Positions 43,689 through 52,974 are shown, numbered from the stretch's first letter. The stretch is 64,000 bases of DNA from Aquabacterium olei (GCF_003100395.1 NZ_CP029210.1:2046001-2110000), one strand, 5' to 3'. The notes: generated by a model from the sequence alone, not told the origin. A program made the numbers and translations.

Positions 43689-44876
43689 TTATTTCTTCTC
43701 CGCCTGTGCAGTGGTCATGAGCGACACGAAGCGGTCGAACAGGTAGGCGATGTCATGCGGGCCCGGCGAGGCTTCCGGGTGCCCCTGGAAGCAGAAAGCG
43801 GGCTTGTCGGTTCGGGCCAGGCCTTGCAGCGTGCCGTCGAACAGTGAGATGTGCGTGGGGCGCAGGTTGGCCGGCAGCGTCTTCTCGTCCACCGCGAAGC
43901 CGTGGTTCTGGCTGGTGATGCTGACGCGGCCGTTGTCCAGGTCCTTCACGGGGTGATTGCCGCCATGGTGACCGAACTTCATCTTGAAGGTCTTGGCGCC
44001 CGAAGCCAGCGCCATGATCTGATGGCCCAGGCAGATCCCGAAGGTGGGGATGCCGGTCTCGATCAGCTCCTTGGCGGCAGCAATGGCGTAGTCGCAAGGC
44101 TCCGGATCACCAGGGCCGTTGGACAGGAAGATGCCGTCGGGGTTGTACTTCAGCACGTCGGCAGCGGGCGTCTTGGCGGGCACCACCGTGACCTTGCAGC
44201 CGCGTTCGGCCAGCATGCGCAGGATGTTGCGCTTGACACCGTAGTCGTAGGCCACCACGTGGAACTTCGGGTCGCCCAGCTGGCCGAAACCGGGCTTGCC
44301 ACCCAGCTCCGGGTTGGCGAGCTTCCACTCGGTTTCCGTCCACTCGCACACATCGGTGCGGCTGACAACCTGCGCCAGGTCCTGGCCGGCCATGCTGGGA
44401 GCAGCCTGCGCTGCGGCCACGGCCTCGGCGATCAGCGCGTCGGTCACGGCTTCACCGGGGTTCAGGCCCACGATCACGCCATTCTGGGCGCCCTTCTGGC
44501 GCAGCAGGCGGGTCAGCTTGCGGGTGTCGATGTCGGCAATGCCCACCGTGCCCTGGGCCTGGAGGTATTGCGACAGCGTCTGCGTCTGACGGAAGTTCGA
44601 GGTACGGATGGGCAGGTCCTTGATGATCAGACCTGCGGCATGGACTTTCGCGGCTTCGACGTCCTCACCGTTGACGCCGTAGTTGCCGATGTGCGGATAC
44701 GTCAAGGTGACGATCTGCCGGGCATAGCTCGGGTCGGTGAGAATTTCCTGGTAGCCGGTCAGCGAGGTGTTGAAGACCACTTCGCCGACGGTGCGACCGG
44801 CAGCGCCGATCGATGTACCGCGAAAGACCGTGCCGTCTGCGAGGGCCAGAAGAGCTTGAGGCAGGACGGGCAGCAC
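43689..44876 (-). CDS. carA: Carbamoyl-phosphate synthase small subunit
   Basis: This 395-residue glutaminase subunit has the class I amidotransferase elbow GICLGHQ with Cys282 and the His-Glu pair in [11 protein letters not shown] 44876 was chosen: GGAG lies 9 nt upstream and the protein then starts at [14 protein letters not shown] as in homologues. A nearby ATG at 44884 is out of frame. A TATACT (45031-45036, minus) may be its -10, giving a leader of about 150 nt. Confidence 0.96.
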   Translation of the reverse strand: MLPVLPQALLALADGTVFRGTSIGAAGRTVGEVVFNTSLTGYQEILTDPSYARQIVTLTYPHIGNYGVNGEDVEAAKVHAAGLIIKDLPIRTSNFRQTQTLSQYLQAQGTVGIADIDTRKLTRLLRQKGAQNGVIVGLNPGEAVTDALIAEAVAAAQAAPSMAGQDLAQVVSRTDVCEWTETEWKLANPELGGKPGFGQLGDPKFHVVAYDYGVKRNILRMLAERGCKVTVVPAKTPAADVLKYNPDGIFLSNGPGDPEPCDYAIAAAKELIETGIPTFGICLGHQIMALASGAKTFKMKFGHHGGNHPVKDLDNGRVSITSQNHGFAVDEKTLPANLRPTHISLFDGTLQGLARTDKPAFCFQGHPEASPGPHDIAYLFDRFVSLMTTAQAEKK

Positions 44877-45105
44877 GGGTTCATTCTCCGTTTGTTGTGC
44901 GCCCGGCTCACGCTTGGCACGACTGCACGTGCCACACAGCGGTCCGTGGCGCAGGCGTGACAAGTTCAGGTCCAGTGAAGGAAACCGATCGGAATTGCCA
45001 GGCGGGGGGTGGTTGCGGGTAAACCTTAGGAGTATAACCCAAGCTCCCCATGCCCTGTCGTGAACAACGACCCGGCCCTCAGAATTCGCACCATAAGGAA
45101 GCACC

Positions 45106-45582
45106 ATGCAAGGCGACCCCAAAGTCATCGATTTCCTCAACGCCCAGCTGAAGAACGAGCTCACCGCCACCAACCAGTACTTCCTGCACTACCGCATGTT
45201 GAAGCACTGGGGCCTCGACAAGCTGGCCAAGAAGGAATACGAAGAGTCGATCGGCGAGATGAAGCACGCCGACAAGCTGATGGCCCGCATCTTCATGCTG
45301 GACGGCCTGCCCAACCTTCAGGATCTGGGCAAGCTGCTGATCGGGGAGGACGTGCCCGAGATCCTGCAGGGCGACCTGCAGCTGGAAACCGCTGCCCAAG
45401 GCACCATCAAGGACGGCATTGCCTACTGCGAGTCTGTGCGTGACTACGTGTCGCGTGACCTGCTGCAGCACATCCTGGACGACACCGAAGAACACATCGA
45501 CTTCCTCGAAACACAGCTCGACCTGATCGGCAAGGTGGGCCTGCAGAACTACCTGCAGTCACAGATGAGCGAGCCGAGCTGA
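45106..45582 (+). CDS. bfr: Bacterioferritin
   Basis: This 158-residue 24-mer ferritin has the ferroxidase ligands Glu18, Glu51, His54, Glu127 and His130 in normal positions, and Met52 (GEMKHAD), the haem ligand. It stores iron. AAGGA precedes the ATG. The bfd promoter with Fur-type sites lies just downstream. The 229-bp gap to carA holds both divergent promoters. Confidence 0.97.
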   Translation: MQGDPKVIDFLNAQLKNELTATNQYFLHYRMLKHWGLDKLAKKEYEESIGEMKHADKLMARIFMLDGLPNLQDLGKLLIGEDVPEILQGDLQLETAAQGTIKDGIAYCESVRDYVSRDLLQHILDDTEEHIDFLETQLDLIGKVGLQNYLQSQMSEPS

Positions 45583-45598
45583 GGCCGCCGGGCGGCTA

Positions 45599-45632
45599 TT
45601 GACTGCGAATCATTCTTATTTGATAATTTATC
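45599..45632 (+). promoter_or_regulatory. bfd promoter overlapped by Fur-type operators
   Basis: TTGACT (45599-45604), a 17-nt spacer and GATAAT (45622-45627) make a good sigma-70 promoter. A Fur-like 7-1-7 site (TGCGAAT-C-ATTCTTA, 45604-45618) fills the spacer, and the palindrome GATAA-T-TTATC (45622-45632) covers the -10. This would repress bfd when iron is plentiful. Confidence 0.75.
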
Positions 45633-45665
45633 CATCGCCCCACCGCGGGGCCATGGGTGACAGGA

Positions 45666-45893
45666 ATGATTGTTTGCGTGTGCCGCCGAGTGTCAGACCG
45701 TGAAATCCAGCGTCAGGCGGCCGCCGGATGCTCGAGCTTCGACGAGCTGCAGATGGAGACGGGCCTGGCCACGTGCTGTGGCCGCTGTGAAAGCTGCGCG
45801 CGCGATGTCTTCAGCCGGGCGCAGACACACGGCACCGTGGCGCTGATTCAGGGTGCCCCGCACGTGACGCTGCCGAGCAGAACAGCCGCCTGA
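45666..45893 (+). CDS. bfd: Bacterioferritin-associated ferredoxin
   Basis: This 75-residue [2Fe-2S] protein has the Bfd ligand pattern C-x-C near the start (VCVC) and CCGRC further on, with extra cysteines (CESC). It reduces bacterioferritin iron for release. ATG 45666 matches family N-termini; an in-frame GTG at 45657 cannot be excluded, since neither start has a well-placed SD. Confidence 0.9.
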   Translation: MIVCVCRRVSDREIQRQAAAGCSSFDELQMETGLATCCGRCESCARDVFSRAQTHGTVALIQGAPHVTLPSRTAA

Positions 45894-45993
45894 TTCCTGC
45901 CCTTTTCGCCCGGGAGTGAGCTCAAGTTCGCCGCCCGGGCTGCCGATACCTCCGATAAGTGGCCAAGACAGCGCCACGGCTTCCGGGGGTTTC

Positions 45994-46539
45994 ATGTCTT
46001 CGTTTTTCTACACACAGGACGAGTCGGCCCGCATCGACACCCGCAGTCGCACGAAGGGCCCCGACGGAAAATCCGGCGTGCGCACGGTGCTGGCTCTGGC
46101 GGTGGACGCCCCGGATACCGCCGGGCTGTCCTCCCCCGCCCCTCGGCGCCCCGAAGTCACACCCCCCAGTCTGTTCACGACACAGCGTTCGGGCTGGAGC
46201 CACTGGCTGACCGGTTTCTGGCGCTGGCTCTGGGATCTCGAGGAACCGATGCGCGGCCCCGCCGTGCCGGCCCGTCTGCTTGCAGGCATCCGTGGCGAGT
46301 TCGTCAACGCCGTATGGGATCTGCAATCGGCCGACGCCACCCGCTTGCGCAACCAGATCGAACGAGCGCGCTCGCTGCGCGAACTGTGGCATTTGCGCGC
46401 CGATGTGTTTCGGACCATCTCGACACACCGCGGGCAACTCGAAGCTCAGAAACGCCTGGACGGACTGGACGCACACTTTCCCGTGCGGGCATCCAGGCGT
46501 TCGGACGACAGCCGTCAAGGGCGCGCGTCACGCTGGTGA
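45994..46539 (+). CDS. Hypothetical protein, lineage-specific
   Basis: This 181-residue protein has no recognised domain. Its N-terminal 65 residues are polar and probably disordered. A Trp-rich amphipathic segment (SHWLTGFWRWLWDLEEP, about 71-87) follows, then a predicted helical region of about 80 residues with many Arg and Glu. It ends in a basic disordered tail. GGGGG lies about 4 nt before ATG 45994. It stands alone between bfd and the dehydrogenase gene. Codon use looks like the rest of the window. Confidence 0.7.
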   Translation: MSSFFYTQDESARIDTRSRTKGPDGKSGVRTVLALAVDAPDTAGLSSPAPRRPEVTPPSLFTTQRSGWSHWLTGFWRWLWDLEEPMRGPAVPARLLAGIRGEFVNAVWDLQSADATRLRNQIERARSLRELWHLRADVFRTISTHRGQLEAQKRLDGLDAHFPVRASRRSDDSRQGRASRW

Positions 46540-46637
46540 TGTTTCGCGGCGCACACCGCCGCTGACGGAATGTGACCCCTTGCGACAAAGCCGGGAGGAT
46601 TGCATTGCACAATGGTGATTGGTCTGTGAAGCACCCC

Positions 46638-47645
46638 ATGAACATCACCATTCTGGACGACTACCAGGACGCCGTCCGCAAGCTGAAATGCGCGTCCCGA
46701 CTCGACGGGCTGTCCGCCAAGGTCTACACCAACTCCGTCAAAGGCATCGGCCAGCTGTCGGTTCGGCTGCGTGACGTCGAGGCCCTGGTTCTGATCCGCG
46801 AGCGCACCCATTTTCCCCGCGCGCTGCTCGAGAAGCTCCCCAAGCTCCGGCTGATCTGCCAGACCGGCCCGGTCGGCGGGCACATCGACGTCGAAGCCTG
46901 CACCCGACTCGGCATTGCCGTGGCCGAAGGCGTGGGCGATCCGACCGCACCGGCTGAACTGACATGGGCGCTGGTGATGTCGGCCATGCGGCGCCTGCCC
47001 CAGTACATCGGCAACCTCAAGCACGGAGCGTGGCAGCAATCGGGGTTGAAGTCGGCGTCCATGCCCACGAACTTCGGCCTCGGCATGGTGCTGGCTGGCA
47101 AGACCTTGGGAATCTGGGGCTACGGCCGCATCGGCAAACGGGTCGCGCAGTACGGCAGGGCCTTCGGCATGCATGTGACCATCTGGGGCAGCGAGGCCTC
47201 GCGTGCGCAAGCCCAGGCCGATGGCTTCATCCCTGCTCCCACGCGGGAGGCGTTCTTCGAGGCGAGCGACGTGCTGAGCCTCCACCTGCGGCTGACCCCG
47301 CAGACGCGCGGCCTGATCACCCAGGACGACCTGCACAGAATGAAACCGACGGCCCTGCTGGTGAATACCTCGCGCGCCGAACTCCTGCAGGACAACGCGC
47401 TGGTGACGGCGTTGAACCGGGGGCGTCCTGGCATGGCCGCGGTGGACGTCTTCGAGAGCGAGCCCATCTTGCAGGGGCACCCCTTGCTGCGCCTCGAGAA
47501 TGCGGTGTGCACGCCGCACATCGGCTACGTCGAGCTCGACAACTACGAGCGCTATTTCAGCGCGGCGTTCGACAACCTGCTGAACTTCATCGCTGGGACG
47601 CCGACGCACATCGTCAACCCGGAGGCCCTGCGGGTTCACCACTGA
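46638..47645 (+). CDS. D-2-hydroxyacid dehydrogenase family protein
   Basis: This 335-residue NAD-dependent enzyme has a Rossmann motif GIWGYGRIGKRVA and the catalytic Arg-Glu-His set (NTSRAELL, FESEPI, PHIGYVE). It would interconvert a 2-hydroxyacid and a 2-oxoacid; the substrate cannot be assigned. ATG 46638 (MNITILDDYQDAV) is preferred over 46572. An MFS transporter follows after 21 bp. Confidence 0.92.
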   Translation: MNITILDDYQDAVRKLKCASRLDGLSAKVYTNSVKGIGQLSVRLRDVEALVLIRERTHFPRALLEKLPKLRLICQTGPVGGHIDVEACTRLGIAVAEGVGDPTAPAELTWALVMSAMRRLPQYIGNLKHGAWQQSGLKSASMPTNFGLGMVLAGKTLGIWGYGRIGKRVAQYGRAFGMHVTIWGSEASRAQAQADGFIPAPTREAFFEASDVLSLHLRLTPQTRGLITQDDLHRMKPTALLVNTSRAELLQDNALVTALNRGRPGMAAVDVFESEPILQGHPLLRLENAVCTPHIGYVELDNYERYFSAAFDNLLNFIAGTPTHIVNPEALRVHH

Positions 47646-47666
47646 GCCAGGCCCCGAGGCAGTACG

Positions 47667-48881
47667 TTGGAACTGGAGCGCGCCCTTCCCCGCCACGACA
47701 TGGCTGCAGCCCGCTGGGCGCTGCTGGCCGGAAATTTTGTCATCGGCTGCGGCGTGATGGTGGTCGGCGGCACGCTGAACGACCTGACGCACAGCCTGAA
47801 CATCTCGGTGGCGCAAGGTGGCACGCTCATCGCCATCGCGTCGGTGATGATGGGCTTCGGCGCGCCCTTGCTGGCGGCGGCCGTGGCCCACATCGACCGT
47901 CGCAAGCTGCTGGCCCTGACCATGCTCTGGTACGCGCTGGGGCATGCAGCCTGCGCGCTGGCGCCCGACTACGGCTGGCTGTGGCCGATCCGGGCGCTGA
48001 CCGTGCTGTCTGCCGCGGTGTTCACGCCGCAGGCGGCCGCCACCATGGGCTTCATGAGCACGCCGGCGCACCGGGGTCGGGCCATCACCTTCGTGTTCAT
48101 GGGGTGGTCCATCGCCTCAGTGGCGGGCATGCCGATGGCCGCCTGGGTGGGCGAGCGCCTGGGATGGCGCGTGGCCATGGGCCTGGTCGCCCTGGGCGGC
48201 TTGCTGGTGGCGTGGCTGGTGTGGCGGCATGTGCCCAAAGGCATCCGGCCGCCGGCACTGTCATGGCGTTCGTGGCGCAAGGTGTTGAGCTCGCCGCTGT
48301 TGATGGCCGTGGTGGCCGTGACGGCGTGCCAGAGTGCCGGGCAGTTCTCCGTGCTCGCGTACATGGCCCCGTATTACAAGCACGGCTTCGGCGCCAGCCC
48401 CGAACAGATCAGCGCCATGTTTGCCTGGTTCGGCGCACTGGCGCTGGCAGGCAACCTGTGGCTGAACCGGGTGATCGACCGGACCGGGGCTGCGCGCGCC
48501 GTCACCACCACACTGGCCATGATGGCCATCAGCCTGCTGATCTGGCCTGTGGCCACCACGCTGCCGGCGCTGGCCGTCGTCATGTTGCCGTGGGCCCTGA
48601 GCGGTTTTGCCACCAACTCCGGCCAGCAGGCGCGACTGGGCGGGCTGTCACCCCGTCTCGCCCCCGCGCTGATGGCCCTGAACACATCGGCCATCTACCT
48701 GGGGCAGGCGGCGGGCGCCACCGGCGGCGGCTGGGTGATCACGCAGCAGGGCTACGCCGCCTTGCACTGGCTGGGGCTGGCGTGGGTCAGCGTGGGTCTG
48801 GTGCTCAGCATCTGGGCGCACCGAGCACAGCGCTCGGAAGAGGCGCGGCATGCGCAGGCCGGGCTCACCGCCGAGGCCTGA
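47667..48881 (+). CDS. MFS transporter
   Basis: This 404-residue carrier has about 12 helices and the MFS loop 2-3 signature region (AVAHIDRRKLLALTMLWYAL). It resembles the AraJ/YdhP-type efflux group, but the substrate is unknown. TTG 47667 is taken as start because GAGG sits 7 nt upstream; ATG 47700 lacks an SD. It is close behind the dehydrogenase and probably co-transcribed, perhaps carrying its substrate or product. Confidence 0.88.
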   Translation: MELERALPRHDMAAARWALLAGNFVIGCGVMVVGGTLNDLTHSLNISVAQGGTLIAIASVMMGFGAPLLAAAVAHIDRRKLLALTMLWYALGHAACALAPDYGWLWPIRALTVLSAAVFTPQAAATMGFMSTPAHRGRAITFVFMGWSIASVAGMPMAAWVGERLGWRVAMGLVALGGLLVAWLVWRHVPKGIRPPALSWRSWRKVLSSPLLMAVVAVTACQSAGQFSVLAYMAPYYKHGFGASPEQISAMFAWFGALALAGNLWLNRVIDRTGAARAVTTTLAMMAISLLIWPVATTLPALAVVMLPWALSGFATNSGQQARLGGLSPRLAPALMALNTSAIYLGQAAGATGGGWVITQQGYAALHWLGLAWVSVGLVLSIWAHRAQRSEEARHAQAGLTAEA

Positions 48882-48896
48882 CGCACGCGGGGGGCC

Positions 48897-49244
48897 TCAG
48901 CGCGGGTTTTCGAAGAACACGTAGGTCGAGAAGTTCGACACCTCGAAGTACACGCGCTTCTCGCCCTCGTCGACCACACCGTTGAGGTTCTCGTCGAGCA
49001 CACCGTAGCCAAAGCGGTACTCGCGTGGCGAGCCATCGTCGGTGCCCAGCGCCGTGCTCAGCTTGTCGATCTTGAGGAAGCGGCGGGCAAGCTGCTGCCC
49101 GGCATACACCTCCATGACGCCGTCGGTGCCTGTCCAGTTCTGGATGTCACGCTTGATCTTGTTCTGCTGTTCCTGCGTACAGCCGGACAGCATTGTGGCG
49201 ACCGCCACCAGGGTGGCCGCAGCGGTTCGAATGGCGAGTGTCAT
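48897..49244 (-). CDS. Small lipoprotein with an EF-hand-like loop
   Basis: This 115-residue lipoprotein has lipobox LSGC with Cys22. Residues 84-95 read DENLNGVVDEGE, matching an EF-hand calcium loop (ligand positions 1, 3, 5, 9 and 12; Gly at 6; hydrophobic at 8). The rest is a small beta-rich domain with an aromatic C-terminus (STYVFFENPR). I do not recognise the family. It lies between the convergent MFS gene and rlmB, 35 bp after the latter. Confidence 0.8.
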   Translation of the reverse strand: MTLAIRTAAATLVAVATMLSGCTQEQQNKIKRDIQNWTGTDGVMEVYAGQQLARRFLKIDKLSTALGTDDGSPREYRFGYGVLDENLNGVVDEGEKRVYFEVSNFSTYVFFENPR

Positions 49245-49279
49245 GAAGGGATGCCCCCAAAAGAGCCGGATGGATGCAA

Positions 49280-50011
49280 TCAGCCGCGCTGACGACGGGC
49301 CTCATACAGGCAGACGCCACTGGCCACCGAAACGTTCAGGCTCTCGACACCGCCCATCATCGGGATGCTGACCAGCTGGTCGCAATGCTTGCGCGTGAGC
49401 TGCCGCATGCCGCTGCCTTCTGCGCCCAGCACCACGGCCACCGGCCCCTTGAAATCGGCCTGGTAGAGGCTGCTCTCTGCATCGTCCGAAGTGCCGATGA
49501 TCCAGATGTCACGTTCCTTCAACTCGGTGAGCGTGCGGGCCAGGTTGGTGACCATGAAGTACGGCACCGTTTCGGCCGCGCCACTGGCCACCTTGGCCAC
49601 CGTGGCATTGATGCCCACGGCGTGGTCCTTCGGGGCGATCACGGCATGCGCGCCGGCACCATCGGCCACGCGAAGACAGGCGCCCAGGTTGTGCGGATCG
49701 GTCACGCCGTCGAGCACGAGCAGCAGCGGCGGCTCGGTCAGGCTGTCGAGCAGGTCGTCGAGCGAACGGGCCGGGCTCAGGGCCTCGACCCGTGCCACCA
49801 CGCCCTGGTGGCGGTGGGTACCCGCCATCTGCTGCAGCCTGTCGTCGTCGCTGTCGATCACACGCAGACCGGCTTCCTCGGCCTTGGCCAGAAACTGCTT
49901 CATGCGCTGGTCACGCCGGGTGGCATCCACATGCAGTTCACGGATGGACTTGGGCGCCACCTTGAGGCGCACGGACACGGCATGGAAGCCAAATAGCAGT
50001 TTCAGACTCAT
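49280..50011 (-). CDS. rlmB: 23S rRNA (guanosine-2251-2-prime-O)-methyltransferase RlmB
   Basis: This 243-residue SPOUT methyltransferase has the substrate-binding N-domain and the knotted motifs [27 protein letters not shown] and [15 protein letters not shown]. It methylates G2251 in the ribosomal P site. It lies downstream of the YbbA-type ATPase gene on the same strand, 9 bp away. Confidence 0.96.
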   Translation of the reverse strand: MSLKLLFGFHAVSVRLKVAPKSIRELHVDATRRDQRMKQFLAKAEEAGLRVIDSDDDRLQQMAGTHRHQGVVARVEALSPARSLDDLLDSLTEPPLLLVLDGVTDPHNLGACLRVADGAGAHAVIAPKDHAVGINATVAKVASGAAETVPYFMVTNLARTLTELKERDIWIIGTSDDAESSLYQADFKGPVAVVLGAEGSGMRQLTRKHCDQLVSIPMMGGVESLNVSVASGVCLYEARRQRG

Positions 50012-50020
50012 GCCGGCATC

Positions 50021-50737
50021 CTAACCGGTGATGCGCCCTGCCCCGATGTGCACCGTGTGCTGACAACGCGCTGCGATCTCACGGTCGTGCGTGACCAGGA
50101 TGAGCGTGGTGCCCACCTCACGGTTGAGTTCGAACATGAGGTCCATGATGGCCTGACCGGTGGCATGGTCGAGGCTGCCGGTCGGCTCGTCGGCCATCAG
50201 GATGTCGGGCCGCATCACGAAGGCGCGGGCCAGCGCCACGCGCTGCTGCTCTCCGCCCGAGAGCACCGTGGGTCGATGCGAAAGGCGCTGGCCCAGCCCC
50301 ACGCGCTCGAGCATCGCGATGGCCTTGGCGCGCGCCTCTCGGTCGCCGCGCAGCTCCAATGGCAGCATCACGTTCTCGAGCGCCGAGAGGTGCGCAATGA
50401 GCTGGAAGTTCTGGAAGACGAAACCGACGTGCCGCGCGCGGTGCGCAGCGCGCTGATCTTCATTCAGGGCAAACAGGTCGACGCCACAGAGGGTGACGCT
50501 GCCTTCGGTCGGCGTGTCAAGCCCGGCGAGCAACGACAGCAAGGTGCTCTTGCCTGAGCCGGATGCCCCGACGATGGCCAGGGTCTCCCCACGCGGTACC
50601 GTGAGCTCGATGCTGTGCAGAATGGTCAACGGGCCGCTCGCGTCGGCCACGGTCTTGCCAAGCCCGCGGACCACGATGGCCGGCTGGCCCACGGAAGACG
50701 CGTCGGAGTTCATCGAGGAAGAAACGGAAGTGGACAT
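50021..50737 (-). CDS. ybbA: ABC transporter ATPase of the YbbA/LolD type
   Basis: This protein of about 238 residues has Walker [11 protein letters not shown]-loop [17 protein letters not shown], signature LSGGEQQR, Walker [13 protein letters not shown] and His in VTHD. Family (MacB/LolD/YbbA) and divergence from tesA match E. coli ybbA. Its usual partner permease (YbbP) is not next to it; rlmB follows. ATG 50737 overlaps the divergent tesA start codon; ATG 50713 is an alternative. Confidence 0.9.
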   Translation of the reverse strand: MSTSVSSSMNSDASSVGQPAIVVRGLGKTVADASGPLTILHSIELTVPRGETLAIVGASGSGKSTLLSLLAGLDTPTEGSVTLCGVDLFALNEDQRAAHRARHVGFVFQNFQLIAHLSALENVMLPLELRGDREARAKAIAMLERVGLGQRLSHRPTVLSGGEQQRVALARAFVMRPDILMADEPTGSLDHATGQAIMDLMFELNREVGTTLILVTHDREIAARCQHTVHIGAGRITG

Positions 50738-51383
50738 GTCGATCGACTGTACGCGACGTGCCCTGGCCTTGGGGGCCCTGGGTGCTTGGCTGGGCCCAGT
50801 GCGGGCTGCAAACAACAGACCCCCTCGCACGCTGCTGGTGGTGGGCGACAGCCTGTCAGCGGAATACGGCCTACCGCGCGGCACGGGCTGGGTGGCCTTG
50901 CTGGGGCGGCGCCTGAAAGAGCAGGACCTGCCAGTGAACATCGTGAACGCCAGCATCAGCGGCGAGACGACGTCGGGCGGGCTCGCGCGCCTTCCTGCCC
51001 TGATGGCCGAGCACAAGCCCGATGTGGTGGTGCTGGAGCTGGGCGCCAACGACGCGCTGCGCGGGCTGCCCCTGGATGGCACGCGCAACAACCTCAGCCA
51101 GATGGTGGGCCTGAGCCAGAAGGCGGGCGCCCGGGTGTTGCTGGTGGGGATGATGGTGCCACCGAATTACGGCAAGCGCTATGCGGACGACTTCGCCGCC
51201 TTGTTCGAGCGTGTGAGCACCGAGCGCAAGGTGCCGCTGGTCCCCTTCATGCTCAAGGGCGTGGCCGACCGGCCGGATGCGCGAGACTGGTTCCAGGCCG
51301 ATGGCACGCACCCCTTGCCAAAGGCGCACCCGGTGATCCTTGACGTGATCTGGCCGAGGCTGCAGCCGCTGCTGCGCGGCTGA
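50736..51383 (+). CDS. tesA: Arylesterase/acyl-CoA thioesterase I, SGNH hydrolase
   Basis: This 215-residue periplasmic lipase/thioesterase has the block I GDSL (nucleophile Ser39), block III GAND and block V DGTHP, together forming the SGNH active site. The signal peptide (1-24) contains a twin arginine (TRRALALGALG), so Tat export is possible. GGAA lies 6 nt before the ATG. It is divergent from ybbA. Confidence 0.93.
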   Translation: MSIDCTRRALALGALGAWLGPVRAANNRPPRTLLVVGDSLSAEYGLPRGTGWVALLGRRLKEQDLPVNIVNASISGETTSGGLARLPALMAEHKPDVVVLELGANDALRGLPLDGTRNNLSQMVGLSQKAGARVLLVGMMVPPNYGKRYADDFAALFERVSTERKVPLVPFMLKGVADRPDARDWFQADGTHPLPKAHPVILDVIWPRLQPLLRG

Positions 51384-51393
51384 CGAGGCGGCC

Positions 51394-51969
51394 TTACTTC
51401 TTCGGCGTGAGTCCGGCGCCGAGATTGCCGATCAGCGTCTCGGCCTGCTTGCTCATCTGCTCTTGCATCTGCAGGAAGAGGCTGCGCGACTGCTCCATGT
51501 ACCCGCCCATGAAGTTCTGCATCAGCGGGTTCTGCAGGTTCATCATCGAGTTCTCGGTGAGGCGCGACTGCATGTCGATGAAGCTCTGGATGTTCTTCTC
51601 CAGATAATGCCCCATCAGCCCCTGCATGGTGTGGCCGTAGAAACGGATGATCTGCGCCAGCGCCTGGGTGGAGAACATCGGCACGCCGGCGGTCTCCTCT
51701 TCCAGAATGATCTGCAGCAGGATGCTGCGCGTCAGGTCTTCCCCACTCTTGGCGTCGACCACGATGAAGTGCTCGCAGCCCATCACCATGTCCTTCACCT
51801 CGGCCAGCGTGATGTAGCTGCTGGTCTTGGTGTCGTACAGACGGCGGTTGGGGTACTTCTTGATGGTGCGCAGGCCCGGGGGCACCGAGCCAGGCGCAGG
51901 CTGCTCGGCCTGGGGGGCGCCGTCCTGCGGGGCTTCATCGTGGGTGCGCGGGTTGCGTGCGGCGTTCAT
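51394..51969 (-). CDS. phaR: Polyhydroxyalkanoate synthesis repressor PhaR
   Basis: This 191-residue regulator has the PHB-accumulation DNA-binding domain (KKYPNRRLYDT, about 38-48) and the PHB granule-binding region (about 90-190) rich in Met and Gln. It represses phasin genes until granules form. ATG 51969 has AGGAG 6 nt upstream. It is convergent with tesA (10 bp between the stops) and marks PHA metabolism in this organism. Confidence 0.96.
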   Translation of the reverse strand: MNAARNPRTHDEAPQDGAPQAEQPAPGSVPPGLRTIKKYPNRRLYDTKTSSYITLAEVKDMVMGCEHFIVVDAKSGEDLTRSILLQIILEEETAGVPMFSTQALAQIIRFYGHTMQGLMGHYLEKNIQSFIDMQSRLTENSMMNLQNPLMQNFMGGYMEQSRSLFLQMQEQMSKQAETLIGNLGAGLTPKK

Positions 51970-52041
51970 CGTGGACTCCTGTCTGCTGCAATCCATTGTA
52001 GGAGGGGAAGGCTCGGGTGCTGTGACAGGGGCCGGAACTCT

Positions 52042-52974
52042 TCAACGACGCGCGTGCACGGGTGCCGCCTCGGGGTAGGCGAGCAGCGCCGAAAGCAACA
52101 GCCCCTGCGCGGTGGCGTGAAAATCGGGCGACCGTGAGGCCGTGCCGCCCAGTGCCGCCGGCCAGGCCGCAGCCACCCGCCAGGGTTGCAGCACCGACGG
52201 CAGCTCGGGCAGCTGAAAACGCCCGTCCCAGCTGCCATCGTCGCGCTGGGATGCGAGCACGCGACGCACCCAGGCGGCGCGCGGCGCCCCAGGGCCATCC
52301 ACCCAGGCGAGCATGAGGACGCGCTGCACGTACGCGTCCTTGACCAGCACATCCACCCACAACTGCGTTCGAATGTCGTCGAGCAGGCTGCGCGCCACCG
52401 CGGGGGCACCCTGGGCATCAGGGCAGCCGGTGCGTCGATGGAGCTGGATTGCCATGAGCTGATGCGTGCTGCACACACGATCCTCGAACCAGACACGCCC
52501 GACCATCGGCCGACAGACGTTGCGATGCAGGTAGGCCGTGGCGTCGTCCGGCGGCACGCCGGGCTGGCCACACGTCACTGCATGGAGCATGAAGCGCTGA
52601 TACGGCAACAGGGCCGTGGTGTCGACCTCGCCAACGTCGATCGGGGCGGCCGGCTGGACCAGGCGTCGCCACGGCGTGCGGGGTTGGTCTTCGGGATGGT
52701 GACGCTGCCATGCACGCCGGACCAGGTCGGAAAGATACGGACTGGCGCTGACGCGCCCAGCCTCGCTCACCATCCACCACAGGGCGGCATTGGCATCGCC
52801 CAGCACGTCGCCCTCGTGGGCTCGCAGCCACTGCTCGGCCCGCTGAAAGTGGGCCCGGGCCTGTGTCGGCGCCACTGCGGCCTGCGGGCGCTGCAGCCAG
52901 AGCCACCCACATGCAGCCGTCAGCACCATCGCCACACAGGCCACGCCGACCCATCGAGCCAATCCACGCGCCAT
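52042..52974 (-). CDS. Membrane-anchored protein of unknown function, possibly terpene-cyclase-fold
   Basis: This 310-residue protein has an N-terminal signal anchor (about 8-27). The rest is mainly helical and presumably periplasmic, with Cys136, Cys154, Cys168 and Cys184 able to form disulfides. Near the C-terminus ASQRDDGSWDG (241-251) is followed by DFHATAQGLLLSALL (284-298). This pair recalls one repeat of the squalene-cyclase/prenyltransferase alpha-alpha barrel (QW motif plus A-T-A helix). A weak relation only. GGGGAGG lies 4 nt before ATG 52974. It stands alone between phaR and tRNA-Val. Confidence 0.7.
   Translation of the reverse strand: MARGLARWVGVACVAMVLTAACGWLWLQRPQAAVAPTQARAHFQRAEQWLRAHEGDVLGDANAALWWMVSEAGRVSASPYLSDLVRRAWQRHHPEDQPRTPWRRLVQPAAPIDVGEVDTTALLPYQRFMLHAVTCGQPGVPPDDATAYLHRNVCRPMVGRVWFEDRVCSTHQLMAIQLHRRTGCPDAQGAPAVARSLLDDIRTQLWVDVLVKDAYVQRVLMLAWVDGPGAPRAAWVRRVLASQRDDGSWDGRFQLPELPSVLQPWRVAAAWPAALGGTASRSPDFHATAQGLLLSALLAYPEAAPVHARR

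Noticed and set aside
44762..44884. A 41-codon frame from an ATG 8 nt upstream of the carA GTG
   Set aside because: It overlaps carA out of frame, its ATG is only 1 nt from GGAG while the GTG has proper spacing, and there is no sign of selection that I can see.
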